Origin: Mastigias papua
Taxonomy: Eukaryota > Cnidaria > Scyphozoa > Rhizostomeae > Mastigiidae
Length of the DNA: 64,000 nt
Direction of reading: 5' to 3'
NCBI GenBank assembly: GCA_964019165.1
Contig: OZ025270.1
Coordinates: 4,856,528-4,920,527, forward strand
Every line of letters begins with the position of its first letter. Within the stretch, counting starts at the first letter, position 1. Below the pieces are notes generated by a model that was not told the origin of the DNA, searched no databases, and was given only the letters and a program-made list of their open reading frames with translations. Below, piece by piece: positions 1 through 12,175 of the stretch. The position numbers were made by a program, and so were the translations under genes.

Positions 1-1275
1 TCTGTGCTACATTCATTTGTCAGCAAAATTTTGTTTTGTTCTTCTCGTTAGAAGCTCTTCTCTGTTCACCTTTAAGACCCAGCTTACCTAATTCCATGGC
101 AACAACTAAGGATGTTTTGATAATAAGATGTGGTCTTTATCTGATTTAAGTCACCGTGATAGGGATGTCATTATTTATTTATCGATGCAGCTGACTGTAC
201 ACTGAATATTCAGATGGTTTTCAGTTCTTATGTCTGTACAACCAATATTCAGTTATCACTTAGGTTCTGTCGGGGCTTCACCAAAATCCATAATGCTAGA
301 AATTTCTTACGTCATTAGTACATGTCCATTCAAATACGCTTGGATGTTACTTCCCTAAGTTCTTAGTATACCTTACTATGATGTATTGTTCCTTTTCTCA
401 ATCCACTTAGGCACTTATCGCCTTTTCATTAATAATTCCGTTGCTTCATTCATTCAGCTAACCATTCAGTCACTTATTCGTGAGTTCTTTGCAATATCTT
501 GCATTGTAATACCCATTTCCATCGTCCTTTTATCTTATGGTTTATTCATATAGATTATTGTTCTCACAAAAGTGTCTTTCGTTATTATACTCAATGTGTT
601 GCCTCAGCCTGATCGTTTCCTTTCTTCCTTCCAAATGGGCCATTCATTTGCCTGTGCAATCTTCGATTGGCTCAAGAGTCATTCGCACTGTATCTATTTA
701 TTTCACTCTATGATTTATTCGTTTTTACGCAAGTCTTCATAAATTATCTGATGAGTTCATTAGTTGATTGCTTCCTCGGTACACTCGCTCATTCATTTCT
801 TTGTCTCACTTTCTTCATGTATAGTGTTTTTTGAAACTTCGTATTTCATGAAAGCATTAAGCACACAAATATAGACCTCTCTATAATTAGGTAGTTTACA
901 AATGGTTTGCCTGAGTATGCAAAAATGTAAATAGTAACTTAAAGTGAACATAAAGCAAAAATTATATCTAAAAAGTTAACAGTTCTACAATAGTATTGAT
1001 GATGATATACCAGATATTTTAACAGGATAACCTATCAGTGCAAGATATAAGCACTGTTACCATTAGAGTCCTGATATTGGAATATTTGCAGTTGAAATTA
1101 TCATTCTGGTCTAATATCGTCCAAGTCAAAGATTATAGTTTTACATGTTAGGATAGTTGTCTAAATGTTGTCTAGAAGGTAGTATTGATTCAGTCTTTCT
1201 TGTGCTGAGTAGCAAGTCATTAAAGTGTTTTTCTGCCGGATGCTAATAACTTTTCTTCTTAACTCTTCTTGTATT

Positions 1276-1440
1276 CATTGATTGATTGATTCATTCAGTG
1301 ATTCATTGATTCGTTGATTCATTGATTCGTTGATTCATTGATTCATTCATTGACTCATTCATTCATTCATTGACTCATTCATTCATTCATTGACTCATTC
1401 ATTCATTCATTCATTCATTCATTCATTCATTCATTCATTT
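1276..1440. repeat. Degenerate (ATTC/ATTG)n microsatellite
   Basis: The tract is built from tetramers of the form ATTG, ATTC and GTTG. It becomes a pure ATTC repeat toward the right end, with interspersed GACTCATTC units in the middle. The rest of 1-1590 is AT-rich sequence with no coding signal I can defend. Confidence 0.9.
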
Positions 1441-1591
1441 AGTCGTTTGACTCACGTTGCTTCTTTTATATGCTGCTTGGTCCAGGTCAAGTAGGGCATA
1501 GTCCCATACTACTTCAACATAGTAGGTATTGTCTTTTGCTTGTAAGACGTGGTATTGAATTATGTAAAATCATTAGAATAACTCTTTATAG

Positions 1592-3136
1592 GGATCAATA
1601 TACGCAGAAGATTCACGAGCAAGAAAATTCAGGAAAGGTAAGTGGAAAATAGTTCAATGGTTTTGTTTTTGTATCACATTAAGTTAGCTGAACTATTAGG
1701 CTCTATCCATGTTCAGTTCAGCTCAGTTCATTTCATTTTAAATTCTCTCTACATACAATTTTGTGAAAACTATACAAACAATTAGATACAAATATAAATA
1801 AAAACTAATACAATAAACTCAGTTACTATATGGAAATACATAAATAAACTAAATTATACGGAGAGAATTATTTAGAGGAGGAACTCTCTTAATAGTTACG
1901 AAACTAATCGAGGAGAGAGCACCCCCTGGTAAAGTTAATCAAAATCTTTTAGCTGTTAAATAAAGTGAATTTTATAACGTCGTCGCCATGATGTCACTTT
2001 TTGAGAGGCTTGGTCCATGACATCACTACTTTTTGTTTTATTGGGAGTTTACATTTCAATTTTTATCATTCGCCACCATATGTTATGACTGAATCTGTCA
2101 GTTGTTTCTTTTTGAGCGTTATCTAATATAATCAGTATTGCGTAGGCCCTCCGCGAAAAGCAAAAGTCAATTCGTGACAACCATGCGCCAAGAATGAAAC
2201 AAATGAAGATGTGGAAGGTAACGTATTTGATATGACATTGTTTTAATATCTGGTAAATTAGACCGAGATTGTTCTAGCAAAGCCACCATATGTTTTCGAA
2301 CGCTATCAGGCCTATTTTCTCCCGACCTAATTGACCAACCATCATGCAGAACGGGCCTAGTCTTAGCATGTGTGGTCAGAATCCGACATGATGATTGGTT
2401 AACTAGTTTGGGAGCAGATAGACCTGACAGGGTTCTCAAACATTTGACAACTAATTTTTCTGTATTCAGTTTTAGTTCTTCAGGCGAATTATTTGTCATA
2501 ACATAAGAGTACGCTTTTTGCACTTGTTTATTGTTTTTGCATTTGTTTATTGTTTTTGCATTTGTTTATTGTTTTTGCATTTGTTTATTGTTTTTGCATT
2601 TGTTTATTGTTTTTGAAGCTTTCACGTATATTCTTGCTCCTATAAATGTCATTCATGACTTGATGTATCTCTTTCCTCATCACTATTCACATTGAGCCTA
2701 GCTACCAAATGTTTGAGAGCCCTGATCAGGTCTATTTTCTCCCAAACTAATTGACCAATCATCATGCAAAATGGGCCTAAAGTTTGCTGTGGAACGCATG
2801 TGTGGTCAGAATCCTGCATGATGATCGATCAATTAGGTTTGGGAGATAGTATACCCGATCAGAGCTCTCAAACTTTTAGCGGCTATTCTCTCATATTATA
2901 GATTGCAAATTATCATCGCGTAGATTATTTCATATATTTTGTTCACATTGACGCAAAGGACCACAAATGTTGCTCTCATTTCTTTTCGTAGACTATCATG
3001 AATGTTTATCTTATTTCAGGATTTGGCAGTTATAATGCAATGTAAAGCCGCCTGTGTTTTAAAAGATCAGAAATCAGCATCACAGAGGCCTGCTGCTGCA
3101 GCTTTAGAGGAAGAAGATCGATTGGTTTTGGATTAG
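1592..3136 (+). CDS. Unidentified gene, last two coding exons (partial)
   Basis: I do not recognise the protein. The final exon runs from 3020, after a pyrimidine-rich TTATTTCAG acceptor, to a TAG stop at 3134-3136. It encodes 38 residues including QRPAAAALEEEDRLVLD at the C-terminus, a composition unlike the surrounding chance frames. An AATAAA lies 45 bases downstream. A candidate upstream exon at 1592-1637 is bounded by TTTATAG and GTAAGT. It ends in phase 0 and joins in frame to give ...HEQENSGK|DLAVIMQ.... The intron between them contains two copies of a MITE and a 19-bp tandem repeat. The 5' part of the gene would lie left of the window. The acceptor, stop and polyadenylation signal are seen directly; calling them a gene is inference, and the upstream exon is less certain than the last one. 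Confidence 0.4.
2276..2457. mobile_element. MITE with long terminal inverted repeats (9-bp-TSD family), copy 1
   Basis: The two halves are inverted copies of each other. The left arm carries CCTATTTTCTCCCGACCTAA and the right arm the matching GGGAG...ATAGACCTGACAGG. It belongs to the same family as the copies at 2695, 34448, 38250 and 56411. This copy is the most diverged at its ends. It has no coding capacity. Confidence 0.75.
2522..2616. repeat. 19-bp tandem repeat, about five units
   Basis: The unit TTTGTTTATTGTTTTTGCA is repeated almost without change about five times, between the two MITE copies and inside the putative intron. Confidence 0.9.
2695..2889. mobile_element. MITE (9-bp-TSD family), copy 2
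   Basis: This is an inverted-repeat element starting AGCCTAGCTACCAAATG and ending with the complementary CGGCTATTCT. The flanking nine bases (2686-2694 and 2890-2898) match at six positions, as expected for an old target duplication. Both arms contain the TCTATTTTCTCCCAAACTAA block or its complement. Confidence 0.8.
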
Positions 3137-3180
3137 AGGATGAACTAGGGAGCCAGCCCCGAAAACAAGTTAACTATAGA

Positions 3181-3186
3181 AATAAA
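3181..3186 (+). promoter_or_regulatory. Polyadenylation signal AATAAA
   Basis: A canonical hexamer lies 45 bases after the TAG stop of the putative terminal exon and is followed by a T-rich stretch. This supports a transcript end here. Confidence 0.45.
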
Positions 3187-3189
3187 TAT

Positions 3190-5640
3190 GTTTTTGTTTA
3201 ATTTTAGTCGTATTTAGTTGATTTTGCACAATATTGTTCTTTGACAAAATGCCAAGCGTCACAAGATATGCTTATTTGATATGTTTAAAATCTGTTATGC
3301 CAATTTTTAAAGAAAGTTGAGGAAGGCGAGGCCGTTGTAAATACCCAACTATTCGCGATTTGTTGATGATGACTAAGACTTCAACTAGAGGAAGAAACAA
3401 TAGAAGGAAATAGTTGATGAGCATTTAATGGGCAGGTTTGCGAGTGTCCCACCTGCGATTTCCCCAAAACATGTTTTTATTTATGACACAGTTACTCTTT
3501 GAGATTTGGTAGTAATGCACACGTCCACGAAACACTCTTGGGGATAATATCGAGAAGATTGAAAACCCGTGGCGTGGGGGTATTCCCCAAATGACAAAGG
3601 TCTGTCCAGATGCTGCTTTCCCAGTAGCAAATTGCATCATTGTTCAAGCCACTTGTTGGTGTCCCCATTAAGTTCCACTCCAGAGGTTAGTTCACGTACT
3701 TAAGCGGGAAGATTTTCGACGTGCACTTTTTTCAGCGTTGCCTTTTTGTTGCACGCATGTTTCCTGGAGCATGTTTGGCGTACAGTTTGTATGGAATGCT
3801 TTCTGGGTTCAACTAGAGCTGCAATTCCATTGTGAATAAACATGACGCTAGCCAAGCAGGGCAAGCCTGAAACCAATCCAGCAGCCAAAGGTGAAAGCTG
3901 CTAGCTACGAAGCGTGCAAAGAAGACAGGGAGTGATATGGCTTTGTATGATGCTGACAATATATTTTGTGGTAGGTAGTTTTGTGGAAATTTCTTTTTCA
4001 ATTTCTTCTACTTAGTTGATTTTCACTTTGATAATTAAATTAATATTTATGTATGATATAAATCATATCCGTGCATGAATACGTTCGTGAGCGAGGATGA
4101 TCGATATGATATCGAAACTTATGTGCAACGCAATTTTCTACTTTATGAAACACCAGCACCTTTAAGACATCAAGTTGAAACACTGTGTGAGAGTTTAGAC
4201 CAGTATATGAGATAAATGTGATACTGAATTCATATTGCGGTATAGCGATGGCTTTTGCATTGATATCTTATATAAATATTGTCTAAGATGAGCTGGCTGT
4301 CTACAGCCGGTGAAACCATTGAACAACGAAGACAAGACATGCTAGCATAAATGGAATTTTAATCAGCTTTTCCCATTACCAGCATGATGAAACATTTTTT
4401 GAAACATTTCCTCAAGCACAGAAAGATGCAGCTTTAGATCTTAATTAAATAACAATGGAAAAGTTTGACAAACAATGCTAATGCACCTCAGGGAATCTTG
4501 TAATATACAAACTACACGTCACACATTTTTTTATAAGAAAGCTTTGTCGCCCAGCACTGAAAATTTCTTAAGTTTTCATGATTTCAATTCTGAAGCTTTC
4601 TTAAAACTTTTCTCGCGAGAATATTCGAGTTTTGTGTACCACTGCCGTATTACACGGACAGATAGGCACTACACAAAGATAACACTGAAATACAAAGGTT
4701 TTCATAGGAATTCTATGCAGATTAAGCAAAAGAGATGATGGGAATAAAAAAATTATAATATCATGCTTGAGATGATGATATAAATTGAAATTTCTAGAGT
4801 GTATCAACTTGTCAGCTTTTCTTTGATCTCAAACACTGAACCTTCTTAATGTATTGAGCAGCCGAGTACTGCTTTCTTTAAACTACTTCCTTATAAGAAA
4901 CCTATCGTGGAAAATCATCCAACGAGAGAGTTCTCCCTTTACAATTCGCCACTAGTTGGCCCACGATTGCTCAATTAGCAATTGCACCGCTGGCTAATGT
5001 TAGTTTACATTCATTTTCTATGTATACGGTTGATTATGTCAAAATTAGAATAGGACTTCTCAGGATACTAGCTAATGTTTTATAGCTGTTTGAATCATCT
5101 TGTAAAAATAATCTGTTATTGTCTTTTGCACAAGATATACATCGCCCTATTTTGCAAACAGTAGAACATATGGGTCCTTACAGCTCCCTTCCCATATATA
5201 CGTTTTTGAAGCTATTCTTGAAGAGAAGGGCTACTGGCTAACATAATGTTATGACCAGACAAAACTTTCCTTAAGTCGCTTTGCCTTCCTTTACAACTGT
5301 CTTCTGCATGTCGTTCGCGATTCAATTAACTATATTTTCTTCAAGCAGTGTGCTCAAGTCCTTTTCACATTCTTTGATTGCGCCATCACAGCAGCCATCC
5401 ATTGTAGGTGCGACTTAAATCAAATATTTCTGATGTAACTCTGAACATGATCGTGGATATCTTTCCTACTCGCTTGATTATCAGATTTTCCCCTCCTGGA
5501 TAGGCCATACCCACAATGAATCACTCTTTTCTCTCTAGGCTTCCCAACGTTGACTCAGATCTCCTTGCTATGCAATGTGTAATCATTTGGTGTTCTCAAT
5601 CCCACAATAAACTTTTTCCCGCTTCATTCGATTCGTTCGA
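3190..5640. other. Intergenic, no feature recognised
   Basis: This is AT-rich sequence with only short frames of about 60-90 codons in several overlapping frames. I found no homology, splice context or repeat structure to support any of them. A short duplication of CCCGCTTCATT occurs at 5620-5664, next to the retroelement that follows. Confidence 0.6.
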
Positions 5641-5649
5641 TTCGATTTT

Positions 5650-6144
5650 TCCCGCTTCATTATCAAGCAGTTGGAATGGCTAACGGTCAACGATCTCATA
5701 GAGACTGAAACATTGAAAATGGTCTATAGGTCTATAAACCATGAAGCGCCTGAGTATCTTACAGCACTGTTCCAAAGGTTATCTGAAACCAGCGCTAGAC
5801 AGCTTCGTAATACCAGCACTGACCTTTTTGTACCTCTTCTAAGAACTGCATGTGGCCAAAAATGCTTCTCTTATAGAGGAGCTAAACTTTGGAATGATCT
5901 AAACAGAGAACGTAAGATGGCAAATACTTTCACCCAATTCAAATCGTCACTGAAAAATAACAAGTCCTGAGCATTGTCTCACACCTCCTTTTACTTTCAA
6001 TACTTTTGTATACATATTTTTATTTTGAAATTGTAATTTAGTAGTTTATTTTCTGTTCTAATAGGACAGATTGTAAATCAACTTCACTTTGTGCATTGAA
6101 TACTTACCCTGTATAAATATTGTAAAATGAAATGAAATGAAATG
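5650..6144 (+). mobile_element. 5'-truncated non-LTR retrotransposon (CR1/L2/Rex1-like), 3' end
   Basis: The frame ending at the TGA at 5968-5970 encodes the C-terminal tail typical of CR1-group reverse-transcriptase polyproteins. A WLTVNDLIETETLKMVYR segment is followed by a HEAPEYL segment. Next come the CFSYRGAKLWNDL motif (family pattern: S-x-R-A-x-LWN-x-L) and a final FKSSLK. A 3' UTR of about 170 bases follows, containing ACCCTGTATAAATA and ending in an (AAATG)n tail at 6126-6144. The reverse transcriptase and endonuclease domains are missing, so this is a dead-on-arrival copy. The insertion nested at 18643-18817 shares the same 3' end. Confidence 0.8.
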
Positions 6145-6585
6145 ATTAAGTATCCTTTCTCCCATCCTTCCTTGTACCAAACGTTGTTGTCACTGACAAC
6201 CCAGTCTCTCTTTCTCAATGTTATTGCCAGTATCTTTAACACATTTGTCACGTCCGATTTAGATAGCTGCAGGCTATGTGGAGGGAAACCAAGAAACTGT
6301 ACAGTACAATCTGGCAGGATTTAAAAAGTTAGCTGCAACAGAATGCGCTTGGAACATCGTATCTTCGAAAGTTTTCTGTTGCAGCCAACCATTTGCATCC
6401 TGACGTTGTAACGTTTCTTTTTTCTCCCCGCGTGGCCTGCAGTTATCTGAATCACTATCTCATCTCGTATCTTCCAGGCTCTCATCTTTATCATTTGCTG
6501 TTGCTTGCTCATTACTCCTACTGTAGTATTCGGCTTTGTATTGTATTCCAACCACCCATACCCTTCCTTCGTAACTTTGGTTAGT

Positions 6586-7380
6586 CAGTCAACCTCGCAT
6601 AATTCGGATCGGTTTTATACGGATTTTGTGTATTCCGCACAGAATTGCTAAGTCAAATTAGTTCCTATTAAAGTGTAATAAATTTAATTCTCATTATCCT
6701 GACCTCCTAATCCGGATAAATGCATAAATCGGACAACATATTTCGGTCCATTTCGTACAAGTACATATTAGTTACTCATCATAGTCCGGATCAACGATCC
6801 TTCCACTGGATCTTCTTAATGGCAAAGACCGATGAGCAGTTTAATAGCGAGGCATCAGCTTTCACGAGAAATAAGAAGAGTTCAAGGCACGACTGTCCTT
6901 GCGTAAAAAAATCAGACAACTATTACAGATTTCCTCTCTAAGTCTTAAAATATTGGTTTTGTTGCTTATATAAAGTTTTGTTGAAATATAAGTAAACAAA
7001 ATATGGGCATTACAAAAGACAATGTTTGTAGCGTTTTGTTTTCGTTTTCACTACAATTTTTATCACTAAATTAAGAAACTTTTAAGAAACTTTTAGAACT
7101 AAAATGTGGTCAGGAATTAAGAAACTTTTAATACTAGGCCTTCAGTCCGGTTTCTTATAGAAACGCATATATTTTTCATATGCGGCATCCCGGGGGGATC
7201 CGATCCCTACCGCTCTATATGCTCAACAACCCTGGGAGTGACCCCCGAACAACAACAGACATTGTACGGGGGTCATGTGTAAATGAACAGTATCAGTGAA
7301 AAGTTTTTACGTAATCTGGATTTTCTGTATTCTGGACAAAATCAGCCAGTCCCATGTGGTCCGAATTATGCGGAGTTGAC
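6586..7380. mobile_element. Tigger/pogo-like non-autonomous DNA transposon
   Basis: The left end CAGTCAACCTCGCATAATTC and the right end GAATTATGCGGAGTTGAC are inverted repeats. Their sequence resembles pogo/Tigger-type termini (CAGTC-ACCTCG). The pentamer TTAGT lies directly on both sides (6581-6585 and 7381-7385). I could find no transposase frame inside. A block near 7070-7160 with repeated TTAAGAAACTTTT and TTTCTTATAGAAAC looks like a decayed copy of the TTATAAG MITE family. Confidence 0.65.
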
Positions 7381-7869
7381 TTAGTTCACTCTGCATTTTC
7401 TTGCACTTCGATTTTCTCCTTTGCTACAACATTGACTATCACTTTCAGTTTTCTGCATGAAATCCTCCAGTTTCCCAACCTTTGATTTCAATATGCCCAT
7501 TTCCCAAATTTACCCCCTTTTTCCATACTCATTTAACATTGCATCAGCCTGTGTCTTCAAAGAGATTTGCTCCTTGCAGCATTCGTTCTACAAGACTTCC
7601 CTCAGCCATTTGTTTTCATTTTTTGCCAAGAAACAAGCTATTATCACTACATCATTAAAGCTTCTCAATCTTTTTCCTCGGAAGATTCTTTGCCCGAAAA
7701 GTATATGTCAAAAGCCTATTGAAATTAATTTAAGCGTTAAGGGTAAACTGGGCATGTTTAGGTTAATGTTGTTGCGAACTGCTGCATGTAATTCAGCGGA
7801 AAAGTCGTTGAAAGAAGCAATGAAAATGTCCTTTGTTGAGGAATTGAAGCCTTAAGATTACTCAATTAA

Positions 7870-8181
7870 ATATCTGCACATCTGGCATTTAATGAGAATT
7901 CGAAGATAATAGCGAAAGAAAATCTTGAACTAATTGTGATGGCCATTTCCTGTGCTATAAAAAATTGCTATGCAGAATAACTAACTTGGGAAATCAACTT
8001 TGATGCACCTTCACAATCAAATCTTCTAGCATTTACATCACCATTCAAAGGCAAGGGAATTTATTTCCAATACAATAATCCAGGGACTAAAACGCATTGG
8101 AGGGGAACTTTTCAAGGTCATAATGGTTTTAAAGCTCTAGGATATGACCGGTATAACGAGAAGTGGGCATTTGTACTTTAA
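7870..8181 (+). pseudogene. Broken coding fragment of unknown origin
   Basis: One frame is open from 7870 to a TAA at 8179-8181 except for a single TAA at 7978-7980. The part after that stop encodes PFKGKGIYFQYNNP and HWRGTFQGHNGFKALGYDR, then WAFVL. Its composition is protein-like, with many aromatic and glycine residues. I do not recognise the family. It could be the C-terminus of a decayed gene or of a transposon protein. No AATAAA follows nearby. Confidence 0.3.
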
Positions 8182-8611
8182 ATCAAGGTCTGCCTTGTTG
8201 TTTGTATTGTCATTTCTGTTACTGTATCAATATAATGCGTTTTCTGTTTCATGCTCATAATGTTGATTAATTAAATCCAGATAATATGCATTGCATATGT
8301 CTTTGTAATAATTATTAGTCGTTACAGAGGTCGAAGAGCAGTAAGACTGAAAGGTGCGTGTTGTGTGGAATTTACACGATACAAGTAGGATAACTGTGTT
8401 ATCAATACGTTATAAAGATCCCACTAGTCCATCAGATTAAAATGTTCAGTAACCTTTTGCAATGGGAAATGATGGAAATCAGCACGAGTGGGTGAAAGCC
8501 CTACAAGTTCTATTTAGAACTACCAGTCATACTTCGTATAACCCAATATGACTTGCTAGACATAGTTGATTGCAGTGCACAAGCAAATAAAATGTATTAT
8601 CAAAGCTAAAG

Positions 8612-8680
8612 TAGTTTACTTCGTTTTTTGAACACTGATACATCTAGTAGTTTACTTCGTTTTATGAACACAGATACACC
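8612..8680. repeat. 36-bp tandem duplication
   Basis: The segment beginning TAGTTTACTTCGTTTTTTGA is repeated once with a few substitutions. Confidence 0.8.
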
Positions 8681-8716
8681 TTATTTTTTCCTACCAGAGT
8701 TAGCCAAAAGTAACAG

Positions 8717-8880
8717 GCCAGGGCCGTAGCCAAGGGGGGACCTGGGGGCAAGGCCCTCCTAGACTTGTGAGATTTGACTCTGTGCCTCCCCTAAAGACAC
8801 GAATTATATAGATATATGTATAATATATATTGGCTGTGGCCCCCCCTTTGAATTCAAGCTGACTATGGGCCTGCAACAGG
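8717..8880. mobile_element. Possible hAT-like MITE
   Basis: The left boundary contains CAGGGCCGTAGCCAAGGGGGG. The right part has GGCTGTGGCCCCCCCTTTG and ends near GGCCTG. This gives imperfect inverted ends of a GGGGCGTAGCC type often found on hAT MITEs. The boundaries are approximate. Confidence 0.35.
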
Positions 8881-8889
8881 CCTTGTGAT

Positions 8890-9980
8890 AAATTGTCGAG
8901 CAGGTTCTTTATTTATTGAAATATCCATCCCTACGCAGTAGCAACTAATTCAGGCCTATCTGACCCGTGAAGTAATTGGATGTTTTTTGATTCAGGTTTT
9001 CAAAATAGAGCTTGTTGCTTAGCTTGGCTAACCACATTTCTGCCTTGCCTACCTTCTGTTCTGTTGTTTAATCCCTATCTTTCTATTCTTCATAATTTAT
9101 TAATGCTAGACGCATTTCTACTGATGTAGATGTCAACGGCCACGAACTGCATTCACGCCGGCAAACCAACATCACGTATGCTAAGTGGAGCCACCAGTAA
9201 TTTCTTCTGCCACAGTATTCGATCCTTAATTGTTCAGTGTCAAATGTTGGTAGGCCAACATCTCGAGAAATTGACTAGCCTTCAGAAAGTCCTGGTGCAC
9301 TTTTCTATGGATGGGTCTTAACAACTGTCTGACTAAGGTATGTTATCTTATGCTTTTTTTCGTTCTTTATACGCTATATTACGCGTATGTGCTTTTTTCT
9401 ACGCTCCGCGTTGTCCATGAGGATTTAATGGAGTTATTGACCTGTAATACATTGATTGTTTGTGCAGAACCTGATATTTGATATGCTTGAGTGCAACCAT
9501 CTTAGCTGGAACCTGCTTTCCATCAATTTGCAAATATTTTCTCCCAAAATAGACCATGTAGTTAGGCTAAGACGTATCATTAGGTCAAGGAGTTTATCTA
9601 CGATATTGAAATTTCCAATATACCATCAACCTTGTTTGGTAATATGGCATTGCAGTTTTCTCTGATATTACTGATAAAGAGATATTGAAAATTAATCTAG
9701 CTACTCAGATATCAAACTTACTTCTTCTATACCATGTTATATTATATTTGTACCTGGATGGTGCTATTGTCTAGTACAGGAGCAAAGATCTAAATTAAGT
9801 TTGGGCCTGATTCACTTTATGGACTTGGAGATCGAAACTGTGGATATGTAATTGAAGAAAGTGTTCAATAGTAAATAGGAGATATCTTTTTCTACACAAT
9901 ACCTATCTCTTTGCAGCAGATTTTTACTATTTCGCTAAATTCAAAGATTAAATATATTTTTTTCCTTTACTATATAAGCC
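8890..9980. other. Intergenic, no supported gene
   Basis: The GC-richer stretch 9130-9320 has an open frame of 63 codons, but neither splice signals nor sequence recognition supports it. The remainder is AT-rich without a visible repeat. Confidence 0.5.
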
Positions 9981-9984
9981 TGAT

Positions 9985-10420
9985 ACACGCTTATTACTTT
10001 ATAAGGAGCCTAGCTCAAGGCCTGGTTCCAAAAGTTCCTTATTTTTGGACCTTCAATGATCAAATTGTAGTACTAAAAGTTCCTTAATTTTCAGTGTACG
10101 ATTAGTGCCATAAAATCGTACAGACACGTGTAAAACGTTGAAAGGGGCCATCTAGAACTTTACCTTTAATTTTGGCAGTAACGTATGATCAATGAAAAAT
10201 GAAGAACTTAGCGCAAGCATAGTAAACACTCTATGAGGACTTTTGCTGTAAATTAATGGAACCAGCTCCCTAATTCTTGATTATCTGGTGTTATAAAAAT
10301 TGGTCAAATTGAAAAGTTCCTTAGGAAATTTTCCTTTAGTAGTATAAGTTCTTTAGATATTTCGGCATTCTACATGTAGGTTCCTTATATAGTGGTTCCT
10401 TATTAAAGGAAAGCGTGTAC
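9985..10420. mobile_element. TTATAAG-type MITE, AAGGAAC variant
   Basis: The terminal inverted repeats are ACACGCTT...TTTATAAGGA on the left and the complement of TTATTAAAGGAAAGCGTGT on the right. TA lies just outside each end. The interior carries several copies of AAGTTCCTTA (complement TAAGGAACTT), the same word that adjoins the terminal repeat. A GGCTCA-type block (CTAGCTCAAGGCCTGG) sits next to the left repeat, as in other family members. Confidence 0.65.
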
Positions 10421-11944
10421 ATCTAGTCCCTATGGGAATGTGAAGGGCAATAACATAGCTGTGTGTCCTGATGATTTGAATAATTTGTGTAGATAGGCAT
10501 AAGTAGTTTCAATATTAATTTGCTGAACAAATCTTCGCTTGATAGTTAGTCCTCTCTGGCTTGAAGCGAGTAATTTGCAACCGTAGTTAACAGAAATTGC
10601 AACAGCTGAAGTTCCACAGCAACGATATTTCTAGAATACTTCTATCTGTGAAATTATGTGTTGTAAAGGATCAAGATACGCGGAACCAGCAACAAAAGTG
10701 CCAAAAGTAAGGAAAACCTATCCTCGATTCTTGTCGTGGGGAATAAGATATGTTCCCCGTGCTCATAGTGATGTTTCTCTAAGCTTCTGTCCTTAATTTG
10801 GGAAGCTTTCTAAATAACGGAGTGTGACGACAAGCCGTATGTACTTAGAGCTTACATACAACATGCTTAAGCAAGTCTTGAGGATGTTTGAACTCATCCT
10901 ATTCAAGACAAGCTAAAAGACCCATGTAGACCATTTAGTACAGTGTAGTCTTACGTGTACAACTTGTAGTCAAGTTTTGTAGTTTACAATGCTTAAATAT
11001 AATCCAAGAGCATGTCGTTCTGGACTTGAAATTACATTGAAAAAAAGCAAGTCAAAGGCAGAGCATCATGGCTCTAAAAGTCGGCAAATAAAGTTGGCTG
11101 ATTCTAGGAATTAATGATGGCTAGCCGATGATATGCTGCTAGGTTCAAGGAAATCACTTCATGATATAGTAATAGCCTAGAATGCAACAGAGGTTATATC
11201 TGGTACTAAGGAAGCTGTTTTGTGCTCATCTCTGATTCCTGAAGATAGTGCGACCCAAAAACCTACCTACAGCATCTGATGTTTTAATTTATGTGGAAAT
11301 GGGCCGCTTCAGTGAATCTAGAAGGCCTTTACTTCGCTGACTCCTGAGAGAGCATATGCCGAACTGCTGAGAAGTTACTACCTCTTGTGGCCATGATTGG
11401 TCCCCATTATCCAAAACGTGCTTCAGTCCCTGAGCGAGGAATTTACAGCGTTCAAGTAGATAACCACCCTCGTCTAGTACATTGGAAAAACGATTACGTT
11501 TTCTAGGAACAAAATACAAGTTGAGCAGGTTTGGCCATTTTTAAAACACGGAATTAACGTATCATCATTTTTCATCTTCAACTCGTATCTTTTTCATGGC
11601 CAGGTTTTTTGTTTGATTTTTTCCAACTAATAAGCATGTTCAAGACTTTTTGAAGTTTATTTTTTATGGAGTTATACAATATTCCAAACGGTGCTGCTTA
11701 AGAGATGACATTCGAGGGGATGTTCATGAGAACAGGGTCTTTAATAGAGGGCGGCTTTTAGATGTTACTTTTAAAATTGCGTCAGTGATCTTTTGTAGAG
11801 GAGGGTTTAAAATAGGTAAGGTGTTAATTGGAGAAGGTATGGTACTAAAATTTCTTAACTACTGCTAGAAGCTGAATCATGCTTATCAATACAGAGGAAT
11901 CATTAACTAGTACAGGTCTTCATCAAAAAGTTAACTCCCTGCAT

Positions 11945-12175
11945 GAATGTATGGAGCAGGGGTGCACTGAATTAAGACGTGTGGGGGCGTCACACACCTC
12001 GCTCTTTTGCAGAAGCCGTCAGTAATCTTTTGCTAGCTTGTCTGTCGGTAGAAGTTGACATAATGTTTTTGGCTTTTCAGTAATTATCGTAACTTTTTCG
12101 AATCTGTCGGTGAATTTCTTTTCCATACCCCCACTCATAAGTCCTTAGGCACACTACTGGCATGGCCTACCCATT
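11945..12175. repeat. Dispersed repeat shared with 34632-34815
   Basis: Both loci contain, in order, a GTGC-TGAA block, a GTGT-GGG-ATCACAC block, a GCAG(A/C)-GCC-TC-GT block, a GTTGATAAATTTC-like block (GGTGAATTTC here) and a CTCA-AAGTCCTT end. The sequences are clearly related but too decayed to classify. Confidence 0.4.

Noticed and set aside
2167..2523. 118-codon minus-strand frame
   Set aside because: It runs through a MITE (2276-2457); relatives of the same sequence elsewhere are broken in all frames.
9130..9321. GC-richer open frame of 63 codons preceded by GATGTAG
   Set aside because: Alternative frames are almost as open, no homology is recognised and no partner exons were seen.
10665..10720. 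Similarity of GGATCAAGATACGCGGAA to the putative exon at 1592
   Set aside because: The match is short and decays quickly. It could be chance, and no exon structure surrounds it.
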